In this document: piece after piece, positions 1 through 12,200 of the stretch
Layout: each line of letters opens with the position of its first letter
How positions within the stretch are numbered: the stretch's first letter is position 1
DNA from: Flectonema sp. DT1601
Lineage: Eukaryota > Euglenozoa > Diplonemea > Diplonemida > Diplonemidae
Reading direction: 5' to 3'
Assembly (NCBI GenBank): GCA_964019425.1
Contig: OZ025785.1
Span: 705,501-769,500 of the forward strand
DNA length: 64,000 nucleotides
The notes under the pieces: model-generated
The model's input: only the letters and a program-made list of their open reading frames with translations
What the model was told of the DNA's origin: nothing
Databases searched by the model: none
Made by a program: the position numbers and the translations under genes

Positions 1-745
1 CATTTCACAGTCGTTTGCTTTGCTAAAAGCAGCACCTGCTGTTAAAGCTGAGGTAGATTTGTTTCAGCAAATGACGTTTGGAAATTCTGATTACGTGGCC
101 ATCCATCTTCGATACCGAGAAGGGACTTGCATTCAGGAGATTGACACCGATTTCGTGAAGGCTTTCAATATAAGCGCGGAGTTGCATCGCAGTTTGCAAG
201 TCCAATGTAAAATAAATTATGCATACAGCAAGCGAGTTTTGGAAGAGAGGTTTGTGTGAGTCTTTGTAAGACATTTTTGAAAAGGAATAAAATAAAAACA
301 ACAACAACAACAAAAACAACAACACAGCATTGATTACGTGTCAATAGATCCAAACAGCTTTTCACTTCCTGTCTTCTTAGCATCTGATCATCAAAATGTA
401 TCGGCTGAAAAGGTGTGAAATTTTTTTATTTTTTTATTTACCACCAGTCTGATAGAAGCAAAATAACAAACAAAAAAAAAAACAAAAAAAAATTAGGATC
501 TCACATCTCGTGGAGCTGTTCTTTACGAAGGAGCGTTCTCTACCAAAGAAATCGGTGGACTGAAGGGACTCGCCACGGACTATTTCTTAATGAGAGGTGG
601 TAATGTGTTTATTGGAAACACTGCCTCATCAGTATCTCAAAATACATGTTTTGGTAGGTTGCTATCAATCCCATGGAACAGAGCATGTTCTGGTTGGAAT
701 TTTGATCTTTTACAAACCATGACGACTACGGCGCTGGGAAGCTAA
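1..745 (+). CDS. O-fucosyltransferase-like glycosyltransferase, C-terminal part
   Basis: The 3' part of a gene cut by the window edge. Restoring the frame gives exons <1-249, 328-412 and 497-745 (TAA), with introns of 78 bp (starts GTTTGTG, ends CACAG) and 84 bp (starts GTGTGAAA, ends TTAG). The first exon has YVAIHLRYREGTC, like the HLRxxxxxC/HxRR nucleotide-sugar-binding motif of GDP-fucose O-fucosyltransferases. The middle exon has VFLASDHQNV, and the last has DYFLMRGGNVFIGNTASSVS, which resembles the conserved 'D..lM...d.FiG...SsfS' block near the C-terminus of that superfamily. Such enzymes move fucose from GDP-fucose onto proteins or glycans in the ER/Golgi. The N-terminal signal anchor and start would lie upstream of the window. 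Family call is good; acceptor specificity cannot be told. Confidence 0.7.
250..327 (+). other. cis-intron 1 of the fucosyltransferase-like gene
   Basis: Starts GTTTGTGTGAG and ends in a pure A/C tract finishing CACAG, with no pyrimidine tract before the acceptor. Phase 2. Removing it joins VLEE to S-IDYVSIDPN in frame. Confidence 0.75.
413..496 (+). other. cis-intron 2 of the fucosyltransferase-like gene
   Basis: Starts GTGTGAAA followed by T-runs and ends in long A-runs and TTAG. The T-rich 5' end and A-rich 3' end are complementary. Phase 0; it joins NVSAEK to DLTSRGAVL. Confidence 0.75.
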
Positions 746-1125
746 TGGTTATCTCAAAAAGCTATAAAAACAGATGGCCTCTACCACCTTTTTTAAATTC
801 ATAAATTACTATAAATATTTAGTTAATTCTTTTTTTTTTTTAAATAGAAATTATATTCTTATTATTAGAGTATTGGCAAAACAAAAAAAAAGGTTCCTAA
901 ATTTTGGCAAATTACCAAAAAAAAACAAACGGGAATTCTATATTTTGTGCATTTATTTAAGCCATGAAATATACTTTTTGAATTGAGGATACTTTTTTTT
1001 TTTTTTTTTTAAAATAAGAAAAAAATAATTGAGAAAAAAAAAATGATTGTGAATTTATATTACAAATTAGGTGGGCTGGGGGAGGAACGGGAAAAAAAAA
1101 AAAAAAAAAAAAAACATGAACTGAA
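746..1125 (+). other. intergenic, A/T homopolymers
   Basis: Short open frames only, of biased composition. It holds a run of about 20 T near 992-1010 and about 23 A near 1093-1115, just before the next start codon. No further gene is supported. Confidence 0.6.
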
Positions 1126-1629
1126 ATGAAGGTTTCTCTACACCCATCGCTTATAGTTTTAGTATGGCATGGAGTCTGTGCAGTCGTATCTCTGATGGCT
1201 GGATTCGGATGGGTTAAAGATGACGAAGATGTATCATCGACGTCAAAAATCGCCTATCAAACACTAGCAATCACATACGTCACAATTTATGTTGTTGCTG
1301 CTGGTCCTGTTCTTGTCAAGGCAACGTTCTTTTCGGTTACTCCGCAGGAGACTTCAAGGCTTCAGTTTCAGGCAGGATGTTCATTGTGGGTTCTCGGTGA
1401 TCTTCCATTATTCATTGCTGACTTTATTATATACGACGATCACGGATTCGTTTCTGTACTTCAGGGAATTGAATTTATATTACGAGTGACTTCATTCTTG
1501 TTTGGATTTGTACTACTTTGGATATCTGGACTTAGAATTGCAATCGCGTGGCTTCATCGAAGGGACACCTGTGACTTGGATCTCATTCAGTGGAGTAGAC
1601 GCAGAACAGATCATCAACGATCTGAATAA
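1126..1629 (+). CDS. four-helix membrane protein, unknown function
   Basis: A 167-aa protein not recognised by family. Four hydrophobic stretches fit membrane helices at about residues 6-27, 42-66, 83-104 and 113-142, followed by a short charged tail rich in Arg and Asp. There is no obvious signal peptide apart from the first helix. A short out-of-frame ATG-AAC-TGA lies just before the chosen ATG. Codon choice and hydrophobic periodicity look like a real gene, and it sits on the same strand as its neighbours, with the MORN gene starting 230 bp downstream. Function unknown. Confidence 0.6.
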   Translation: MKVSLHPSLIVLVWHGVCAVVSLMAGFGWVKDDEDVSSTSKIAYQTLAITYVTIYVVAAGPVLVKATFFSVTPQETSRLQFQAGCSLWVLGDLPLFIADFIIYDDHGFVSVLQGIEFILRVTSFLFGFVLLWISGLRIAIAWLHRRDTCDLDLIQWSRRRTDHQRSE

Positions 1630-1830
1630 TGACCAGCTGTCAGATTTATTTTATGGACTAATAGATTCTTTGGATATTTTTTTTTTATTTTTTTTTTATA
1701 TTGTATTAGATATGTGAAGTTTGTTGGAGTACTTTATTTTTTCTAACTTTTTTTATTGAGATTGGTTTATCTTTATTGTTTTTTTTTGGTGTTTTTTTAA
1801 ATTTTTTTTTTCAATTATTTAAAATTTATA

Positions 1831-1842
1831 TTTTCCCCCCAG
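1831..1842 (+). promoter_or_regulatory. putative trans-splice acceptor of the MORN gene
   Basis: A T4C6 tract followed by AG, 17 nt before the ATG at 1860. It lies inside an upstream in-frame extension, which is why the start at 1860 is preferred over 1776. Inference from position and composition. Confidence 0.5.
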
Positions 1843-1859
1843 TCTGTTGTTCTTCCAAC

Positions 1860-3146
1860 ATGACAGAGGTGTCTGACCAACCTCGACGAACAGGAATGAT
1901 TGCCAAACGAGAACACTACGAGGGAGAGATCGTCGCTGGTATGAAACACGGAAAAGGTAAATATCAATACCGGAATACCTTCTATGAATATGCTGGAGAT
2001 TGGTTTGAAAATAAAAAACACGGAAAAGGAGTACTAGCAATGAAAGATGGCATGCAATACGAAGGTGATTTCAACCACGGAGAAATAACTGGTGAAGGTG
2101 TAATGATTTGGCCTGATGGAGCCACCTACAGAGGAAGTTTTATTGACGGAGAGAGACACGGACACGGTGAATTCACATCACCTTCAGGAGAACAATACAC
2201 TGGAAACTGGTCATACGGACACAAACAAGGAATCGGAAAACTCTCACTCAACACAATCTCATACGAGGGTAGCTTCGCCAACAATACTTTTGATGGTGAG
2301 GGAAGGCTTCAGATTCCAGGATTGATCTGGTCAGGTGAATTTAAAAAAGGACTTCTCAACGGAACTGCGGAGGTGTCAACTCCGAACAACATAACATTCG
2401 GAGGGATGTTTAAAAACGGACTTCGAAACGGAGAGGGACAACTTAAAATAAACGGAACGACTACTTTAATATCAGTTTGGGAAGACGACATCCTCGCACA
2501 GGAAAACACTCTCATTTCGGAAATAGAACATATCACTTCCGGAGATAATAACATTTCAGGACCTTCTCCTGATGTCGTCTCGATAACAAACATTAGGGAT
2601 AAGGTAACTTTATACTTCTCAAGTGATGTGGGTAATCGAGTGATCACTGCGACATTACACAAAAGTAGTGGTCGATCACAAAGTGTTTCAAAACCAAGTG
2701 TGAGTGATACTAATAAAATGAATTCAACTGCAGCTTTAAAATTACCAAAAATAATGTTCTCAAGTGAAGAGGAATGGAGTAGACATGCTACACGTAAATC
2801 TATTAAGAAAAAAAGTTTTATTGGAGGAGATGATCGTGAAGCAGGTGAGGAATCTCCACCCACAGCAACAAGCCAATTCCAACCTCCACAAGACGGTACT
2901 GAAAACACTTCTTATCGAACAGTGTTATCGTTTTACCTTCCACCAACAGCAGTTCGTGGGATGTATGTTCTTCGTCTTCAAGATGAAACAGTGTGGCCTG
3001 ATTCTAATCCTCAACCAGAGATAGCCATACCTCGTCATAGTAATTATAATGGTCCTGTTCATAGGAATATGACTTTACCGACAACGATACCCGAAAGAGT
3101 AGTTTGGTTTATGGAAACAGACACTCTTTTGATTGAAATAAAATAA
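1860..3146 (+). CDS. MORN-repeat protein
   Basis: A 428-aa protein when started at the ATG just after the TTTTCCCCCCAG tract; a longer frame upstream begins with T-tract-encoded Phe and is unlikely to be translated. The first half holds about eight MORN repeats (residues about 18-205), for example YEGEIVAGMKHGKGKY, YAGDWFENKKHGKGVL, YRGSFIDGERHGHGEF and FGGMFKNGLRNGEGQL. MORN repeats form extended beta-hairpin arrays that scaffold membrane or cytoskeletal assemblies, including axonemal and flagellar structures in protists. The second half (about 220 aa) matches nothing I know; it is Ser/Thr-rich and contains LSFYLPPTAVRGMYVLRLQD. Only 98 bp separate its stop codon from the start of the giant gene downstream, which favours polycistronic expression. 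Confidence 0.85.
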   Translation: MTEVSDQPRRTGMIAKREHYEGEIVAGMKHGKGKYQYRNTFYEYAGDWFENKKHGKGVLAMKDGMQYEGDFNHGEITGEGVMIWPDGATYRGSFIDGERHGHGEFTSPSGEQYTGNWSYGHKQGIGKLSLNTISYEGSFANNTFDGEGRLQIPGLIWSGEFKKGLLNGTAEVSTPNNITFGGMFKNGLRNGEGQLKINGTTTLISVWEDDILAQENTLISEIEHITSGDNNISGPSPDVVSITNIRDKVTLYFSSDVGNRVITATLHKSSGRSQSVSKPSVSDTNKMNSTAALKLPKIMFSSEEEWSRHATRKSIKKKSFIGGDDREAGEESPPTATSQFQPPQDGTENTSYRTVLSFYLPPTAVRGMYVLRLQDETVWPDSNPQPEIAIPRHSNYNGPVHRNMTLPTTIPERVVWFMETDTLLIEIK

Positions 3147-3166
3147 CTGAAATAATTAAACCTGAA

Positions 3167-3171
<5 letters not shown>

Positions 3172-3198
<27 letters not shown>

Positions 3199-3201
3199 CA
3201 G
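3172..3201 (+). promoter_or_regulatory. poly-T tract plus CAG, putative trans-splice acceptor
   Basis: About 27 T followed by CAG, 43 nt before the ATG of the giant surface-protein gene. A second AG follows at about 3230. It lies in the 98-bp gap between two genes, where it could serve trans-splicing of the downstream message and, as in kinetoplastids, polyadenylation of the upstream one. Confidence 0.5.
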
Positions 3202-3244
3202 TTTTATTTTATTTACATTATTCATCACCAGGAATAATATAAAG

Positions 3245-6200
3245 ATGCCTGTAGGGGGAGTAGCAGGGCTGTCAACTGTAGTACTCCTGGGACTGATCGC
3301 GGCAACTGTCGCTAACATCGAATCGAACTATGCCGAAGTATTATCAGCGGACGCTATATTGACTGCGGGAAGAACCCTCCGTGAGATGGAATTCGCAGGA
3401 AAAGAATTGTCAGAAGATGAAAGAGCAGGAGTATTTCAAGAAGGCGCCTGTTCTGCTGAGAATGCCTATCCAGTTGGGATGTGCTTCACTGATAAAGTTG
3501 AAAGAGAGAGGCAAGCAATGCTCCAATCGGGTAAAAAAGCAGCTGACTACATAGAGTCAACGTACAAAGACGCCTTAACAGAGATGGACATCCTCGTGAG
3601 TGATGATTCAGTTTATGAAGCGAATCTTGATTTTACCCAACTCTCAATTGGTTCTTGCATCGCTCCAGCAAGTCAATCAAACGCTAAATGTGATTTAACC
3701 GATAAGGAAACATCAAAATATGAACAAGACTTAACCCAAATTATAAAATCAACAAAAGGAGTTAAGTTAAAACACATGATTGCCGTATTACAGAATAGAT
3801 TCGCAGTAGCTCCGGTGTTAAATAAATTAACTGCATTGGCTGCTGGAGAAGACCTCATAAAAATGAAACTTTCAGGTACTTCAGCTCTCGATACGTACAA
3901 TAACAATAATAAACTTCACCATCTCCTCATCGAGCAGCTTCGTCGAACACCAAACGTAGTTTGGTCGTACTTTGGAGATTCAGAAGAAAAGATTTTCAGC
4001 GGCTACCGAAAATATCATTCAAAAGTGATTCTCACCTTCGGAAGGGTTTCGGGAATGGAGTACTGGGACATCAACAGCAATGGCAGACCAGTAAAAAAGT
4101 TTCACACAGACCCCACTTGGGTATTAGAAAACACTGATTGGTATCAAACAAAATCACAATCAGGTTGGACAGGAATATATCATTTTAGTAGTTTACCATC
4201 TGAACTCAGTGATGGGATTTCTGCTGTTCACAAATTCAGCAGCGGGGTGTTGGGGACTGATTTCCTGCTAACTGAATTCATTCATTCATTTCTGGATAAT
4301 ATAAAAATTCCGAGAGATGCTATTTTTTTAATAATAAATACGGAAAAACAACTTGTGGCTTCAAACAGACTTCAAGGAGAATTCTTAAATGGTACACTTA
4401 CTGAAGCAGACACAGCAACAGATCCTTTGATAGCATTCTTGTCTTCGAAGTTGTTAGGACTGTACCCAGCTATTAGTAATCCCGATAAGTATCCCTTGCA
4501 GTGGAGTGAGTTTTTGTCAACTCCGGAATTTGTTGATGTGAGTTTTGAAAATGAGAAGTGGGATGTTGAATTAATGTCAATGGAAAATCCAATGCAAGGT
4601 GATGCCGCATTGCAATGGACAGTTGTGTATGCGAGACCGTATTCATCGAGGAATGCTTTTGTTAAGAATAGTAAAGACTGTGTTTCAAGTGATGGAATGT
4701 TGTCAGCAATCTCTGGAGCAGTCCTCAGTTGGAGAGTTCAACACACAGATTTCATCCACGATGCTCTCGTAACCAATTTAGAACGTCCTCATCTTTGTCT
4801 ACGAAACCTGGCATTACACTCAGAGCTAAGAGAGACTCCAGGATCTGTTGCGTACTTAGCTCACATGGCAGAAACATGTGGAGTATCATACATCCACATC
4901 GCCAATACGACAACAAACGGAAGATCACTCTCTGGAATTGAAGTGATCCTTGCAGACCCTTACGCTGTTAGTTGTGTTTCGTCTAATAATTCTGATTGTG
5001 TTGACTATCAACTCATCCAATACGATCCTAACGTCGATCCAGAAAATCAAGTTTCATTCGGTGTATCAAAACCAGTAAATTGGGGATGGTACAACAATGT
5101 TAAATCTGAAACACCGATAAACACGATCGCTAACGTCGCGACTCCATACGATATGATAGTGAGCCCGGGTAGGTCTACCGTCATGAATAATGGAGAAACT
5201 ATTTTTAATGTCGGAATTACATTAAAAAAGATCGAATATTCCCTCCTAGAAGGAATACTCCCAAGAGACACTGCCATCTACGTCACTGACTTGATCGGAA
5301 CGGTAATCGCTTCAACGACGAGCAGCGTTGCCGACTATATTACCGTCACTGAAGAGCATTTCAAAACAACTGGTTTAAAAGCAAACATTCTAGACCATGG
5401 AGTCAGGCGTACTGAAGTAACGTTTAATGACCAACAGCTTCACGTTGATTACAAAAGAGTGAAATGGAATGTTGAAGAGAGTAACGACTACTGGATACTG
5501 GTAATTGTTAGAAAGGCTGTTCAAACAGTAACAGATGTGAAGGTTCATCCTGAAAATAACTTGGGAAGTTGCGTTCCCTGTCAAGATAATAAAATATCAA
5601 TCGCGAGGAGGAGTAGAGTCGTCAAGGACGTATCTGAATCATTCGACAGTCTTTTGGACATCGCAGTCAGATCGACTTTATTAATTCAGCAGTACCTCCT
5701 TCAGAATATCACATCAGTCGATGACCTCCCTTCTCTGTTACAAAAACAGTTGACTCGGCATAGCGGTACTCTGTTTTGGATCGCCGTATTCGATCCAGAA
5801 AACAGTAACTTAATGGCCTACAAATATGAAAATAAGAAAGCAATCGCCCTAAAAACACACAATGTGAGGAAAGAAAGACCTTTGTGGTATTCAAAAGCTG
5901 TATTTTTAGAATCGATGTGGGCACAAACACCATCAGATAAATGGGTTTGGAGTGGACAAGAAAAATGGGAAGGCAAGGAAGTAATGTCAGCTGTTCGATT
6001 GAGAGGATCTTCAAAAGCAGATAAAATGATAATAGTCGCGGGTTTTACTGAGGACACTCTGACATCAACATTTCAAACTGTAGCTCAAGATGCTGGATTT
6101 AAAGGTTTTCCTGAAGCCGGTCTTCACTTTTTCGGAAACGATGACCTCCCACTGTCTCACAAGGTTCACGGCACTATTCCAGACTCACTCTCAAATCCGG

Positions 6201-9200
6201 AAATTGTGAAAACTGAAATTCAAAAAGTCGCACCTGAATTCTTTCAATCAGTGAACCCTTGGGACACTCCACAACTGACCGTTAGAGAGATTGTATCTGA
6301 CAGTAATATTTATACCATCGCAGCATATGCTCATGGATCACCTTCTACAAACAGAGACTTTAAAAGTAATAAATGGAACCATTGGCTATTCGTATTAGCA
6401 GTTACGAGAGACCAAACAGAGTGCGCTGATTCTGAAAAATGTGCGTCTCAGTTGACGACAATGTCAGGCACGTATTACAGAGTCGTTGTTGATCATGTCA
6501 GACGATTTATTACAAATACTGGTGATGAGGTTACTGGTGCTCCTGATTTCACAGCCATAACAGAATCTTACAAAGACGCGTTGATTGCGGGGGATCCGAA
6601 TTCGCTAATCAGAAAATACCTGTCGACTCAAATAAAATTATATCCGACAGTTGGAACGCTCGCTTTTCATTTCACATCTGAGACCAGTACTCATTTTATT
6701 GCTGTGATTAGACTTGGTGGTCAGTTGTTGACTGATACAAAGAATCATGAGGATAATTTTGTATTTTACATGTGTGATGGAGATAGAAAATGTTTCTTTT
6801 CAACATTGAGTGGAGAGACGTCTGAAGGTGATCCGAATGTGAACCCGAGCGCGGTGACTGTTTGGAGTGATTTTAAAGAGCATCTCAAGAATTCTTACAT
6901 AGTTTTTAAAACTGTTGAAGGATTATCTGCCTCAGTTGGAATCACAGCCGCTGGATACGGTCAAACAACAGGAGACTTATCAGTGAAATTACGTGAGATG
7001 GATGTCAGCAGAGAAACTGTTATATTTATATACTCTGACAGCACATGGCAGCATCTATTAGCATTGAACAAAGACGAGTCTAATAAAGTATTCATTGCTG
7101 CGAAGGAAGAGTTGAGAGTAAATCATAAAAATCAAGGAAACGGACTAGTGAGCATCCAATCCGGATCAAACCACTACACTATTGACTTCACAACTCTTGA
7201 TGGAAGGCTACTTGCGATTGTTTCTGGTGATATCGTTGGGACGAAAACCTCTTATGGGATTTCATTCAGGTCTAGTCTTCAATGTGCTGAGCAAGGCTCA
7301 TGTGAAGAGGAAGTCGATAGCCTTCGAGAAAAAGACATTCGATCAAAAGCCGATTTCATCGCTCTCCGAACTACTCGTGTTTTAGATTTAATTAAGAATA
7401 TTGCTGGTTCAATCGCTCAAGTTCAATCCCGAGAGCAGTTCATTTTAAAAGCTGAATCTGCGCTTCAGTCGGCACCGACATTCTCCAGTATCCGATACCA
7501 AGATAAAGTAAAGGGTGACATAGTAATAGTTCAAAGGGAACAGATATGGTTGAGAAACACGACCGGGACATACCTCCAACTTAGTGGAGGAGGGACCGTC
7601 GCTACAACCAGTACTTTAGACTTCGTAAAAGAGGTAATTGAAACATTCATAACCGAGAGTAACGTTGGATTAAAATATAGAGTAAAGAGTTCAGCTGGAT
7701 CACTCATAGAAGTGACAACAGACTCTGAAATTCTCAAGAAATCCATCCTTCATCCATACGGAGGTGTCATCCTAACTGGATACGCTGGAGGGTTTTTAGT
7801 ATCAAACAGCGATTGCCCAACAGCAGTGACAGCACTTTATGAAAACAAGTCATCAAGAAGGAGCGCATTAGTTGATTCAGAAGTAACAATAATGAATGGA
7901 TGTACAGTTGATCTTCGAACAATATGGAGATCTGGAGTAATGTTTTCAGTTGGATCAGTTGAGCTGGGTCTTCATCAACATTCATATCCAACGATAGCAG
8001 CAGATCTCGGGTGTGTTACTTGGCAGTCATGTCAAATGTCAAAAGATAGAGCAATGCTTCAGGTGATGGACTCAGTCGTTGAGTATATCTACTTTGAATC
8101 GACATTCGCTGAAATTGAACTCCGTCGAATCTCTACTCTATCAACGTCAACGATAGTCACTCTCGGTATAACTGATCTGTTGAGGACTTCTCATTATATT
8201 AAATGGATTTTGTCGGGTATCAACACGGCATCCTATTCTGGAAAATATTTTTCTGATAATCGCAATGAAATCTTTGCAGTTGACTGTACCATCGATAAGT
8301 GTGACATAGAAGGGAAATCATCATTTAACTTAACCGCGATACCACAACATGATTCTTATTATTTCACTAAGGAATTGTTGTATTATCGGTTTGGTGATTT
8401 CATGGCTGGCGTTGAGCTATCGTCGTTGGAAGATCCAGCGAATAATGTAATCAGCGGTGATGGTGTTTCTTTTAAAGTCTCTCTTCAACCAACGTCAAAA
8501 ATGCAAAATAAATTTGTAAAAAATGGGGAAATTCAACATCAGATTAACAACAACAACTACGATGTGTATACCAAGGCTTCCTCAGGAATTGTAATAATGG
8601 CTTCGTACACTGCTGTTAATACTAAAGTAGACGAGCGTGACACTTGTACTTTAAGATGTAAGGATAACTTAATTAAGTTTCAAGGTTTGGATTTAGTAGC
8701 AAACGCGATATCGTTTCACATCAATGAGTTGGTTTCTTTACATCAGTCTAGACTGGATTTGTTGGTTAGGCAAATTGTTAATGCGATTATGCCGGAACCG
8801 AAATTTGATTCAAAAAGTGGATTTGAGATTTGTTCATTCCTGTTCTCTGGGTCGTCCGATTCAAAGGAAGGAACTATTGGATGGTTCACTGGAGATACCT
8901 TTATTGAATGTATTGCTAATCAAGTCACACTTGGTCGTTATCATCTTATTGTCGGTTCTTTATCATCAAAACAGTCCTGGTCTATTAGTAGAGACAGAAG
9001 AGAACCAAACACTGATTTCAAAGAAGTAACGTCTTTTAATAAAAGCTATGTTCCGTCATGGATTGGGAACGGAGAGACTCCAGAAGATTATAATAAAAAA
9101 CAGTCGGAAGTGTTCATTATAAAGAGAATGCCAGTTGGATGGGTTGCGATGAAAATTGTTGGGATTTGGAACACAACCAGATTTGATAGATTTGGTGAAC

Positions 9201-12200
9201 AATTATCTCTGATGAGGGGATCGGAGTTGATTTTTGGAGTTAGGACTGAATCATCGAAAACAGTCACAGCTGAAGTCAGTATCCCAGGTGATGGTAATTG
9301 GATGGTTGGAGTTGGTCTTCTTCAACCATCACCAAATCCACCACCTCGACTTGGATGTTTCACAGAATTTGATTGCACCTGTCACATGCATCATAATAAT
9401 AATTTCAAAGAACTGTCATCGTTGTCTCAGAGATTAGTAAGTGAAGTCAGAACTGACAGAGTCCTCCTTTCACGACCTCTTCTTAAGACTGATCTCGATT
9501 ACATGTCATCTACATCAGTTGAGTGGATGATCAAATGGAAATCAGACAGCTACTCTGGATTCATTTCATTAAAAGATAAAACCTACTTTATTGAATGCAC
9601 TGCTATCTCATGTGTTACGAAATCTGTCAACACTATCAGCGGTGAGATTGGAAATATTGAAGCAATCGAAGCAAAGCTGCCCCTCTACGGAAACCAATTA
9701 AATAAAATGTTAGAAGACTTGGATAAGAATTTATTTGGGAAACCTAATTATGTTTTTAAATCTGATGATGTTTATATTGGAATTAGTTTTGATCTCGACA
9801 TGAGAGGATTGGCTGAATTATTAAAAGGTTTTCCTGAAAGCGTCGAACTATTTCTTGTTGATAAGCCGAACAGAAAATTACTAGCAAATCCTGCTGAGTA
9901 CGCGCACTTGTCTGACCCAACAGCTGGTCAAATTTCAGAAAGATGTGCCAAAAACTACTTATCCTATGCTAAGTATGCATGTGGAGTGAAGTCAAAAGTA
10001 TTTTCTTTAAACGTGTTTGAATTCAATTCTCGGCTTCACTATTTGACGACGTTGCCGAAAATCGCAGCTCCAGTGACGAATGTCTTCCACAAAGGATTTT
10101 ATTTTGAAGAACTCTACACTCGAATGAGAAGAATTGTCCAGGAGAACAAGAACAGTGGAGTGGTACAGGCTGTTTACTTTGTACATGCTGAGGGTTGGAC
10201 TCTAGGATGTGACAAGTTTTCAAGAAAATTCTACATCGGACCTCCCACATGGAGAGTCGAATACTACGATGCCGATGGTGGCAGAAAAGAGTCTGATGTA
10301 GTCACAGTACACCAAGGACTATTTGAGGGAAGGGTAACAGACTGGAGGACAACAGATGAATATGTGTTACAGTTTGGAAATAAATTACAACTTTCTGGAA
10401 ACACCATATTCAAAGCTGTTTACGCGAGTCAAAGATTTGTTGGTAACGTCGCAGTAGACTTTGTGAGTTTGTCGCTGACGGAAGTTTTGAAAAAACTTTC
10501 TGAAGAAGATCTTCAGCATCCTTCGATGGTTATCTTTTCACCAGCTGGTGGGATTGCAAGCTACCCGACTCTCTCATACGCTGCTGTTGAGAAGTTCAGC
10601 ACCTTCTCATCAACACAGCGAGTTCAATACTACTCATCTGTTTCTGGTAGTTATTTTAAAACGACTACTGACAAGAAAGTAATATCTCTTCCGATGGCAA
10701 TGGGAAGCTCGAAGTGGTCGTTAGTCCTCAGTGCTGATGTTCTACAAGAAGGTATCTCACCTGAAAGTGATTGCATGGATAATTCTAGTTGCTCATCTCT
10801 GCTTCAGGAAACTACAAAAACAGCTGCTTTGTCGGTGTTGACTATGATCGTTAAGCATTTAGAAAGTAAGAAAATTCAAATTCAAACATCGGCAGAATCC
10901 TTTCATAGTGATGGAAGTGACTCTGAGTCTCACACGTTGGATTACTTGGCTGTTCGCATAATTGGATTGGAGTTAGACATGATTAGAGCAACGCCAACAT
11001 CAACTCTACAAACTGGATGGTATCGAACAGCTAAAGGTCTCAGTCAGCTTCAATGCTATAATAACCAATGCATTATCTCTGGCACTTCCTCTGTTCCAAA
11101 ATCTCGATCAGAATTGACATTTACTGAAGGATGGTCGGTCTCTCCTTCATGGGAACCCATCACAAAGATTCTGTCATTCACACCTTCTTCAAAATCTATT
11201 TCAATGGGGATAAGTTTAGGCCAGATTGCGACCATAATAAAGAGTGCAGCAGTACCTGATGATTGGGCTGTCTTTGTAATAGAAATGCCAAACCTAACTG
11301 AAGCAATACTACGATTGGGAAGTGAGGATCTGATGTCTAAAATGATGAAAACAATTGGAAACGTAATAACTTCGACATCAGGAAGTGGTGTTATAACAAA
11401 TCATGATGAAGTGAATGGTGTGTTTGCATATTATGCTCAAGTGTTTCCTGGATTGTATTTGGGTGTTGGTAGTCCAATACCGCAACCAATTCAAAAACCA
11501 ACACCTGATTACTCATCAGCCCTACCTGGGATTAGATTTCAATCAGAAAGACATCCTATTTTAGATTTAGTCGCATACTACGTTGGAATCAACAGCTTAG
11601 TAGGTCTTTACAGTGGTAATGACTTAGTTGTTGGCGATAGACTCTACCGTGGTGATACTTTATACAGAGCACCTGTAGGGTGGACTCCTGTCACTGACAG
11701 GTGTGACATTGGATGGTCATTCAGAAAGTTCTTATCAGCAGCGCCATCCATAAATAATGACGGACTTGTATTGGGTGTTAGTAGTACTCAGGGGATCTTC
11801 TGTATTGGAATCTCAAACACCACATTAAACCTAATCACAAAAGGAATAACAACCGGAGACGTTGTTATGGTGGTTACCAAAACTAATGAAATTATTGCTA
11901 CGAATACAAACGGTCCTTCGGCTACTCAGCTTCAACAAGACGCTGAGTCACTTGGTGTTGGTATCCATCAAAAAGATGACGGTTATATTATTCGATCTGA
12001 TGTCTCACCAGGGATATACATCGCTTATTCAAAACTAGTTAGCTCAATGGTTGGAGATATCAAACGGGAAACTGCAGTTCAACAAGCGACATCAGCCTTT
12101 CGTGATGTTCACAATAAGAGATTTGATTCTGGTATTCTGTTCTCAGATATATTTAGAAATCAATTCACCGATTTGATGAAACCTGAACTCAGCAATGATT

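Noticed and set aside
774-986. 70-codon frame after the fucosyltransferase-like gene
   Set aside because: Low-complexity Phe/Tyr/Lys composition from A/T tracts; no other support.
1776-1859. Upstream in-frame extension of the MORN protein
   Set aside because: It is T-tract-encoded (Phe-rich) and is interrupted by a strong T/C-AG acceptor just before the ATG at 1860.
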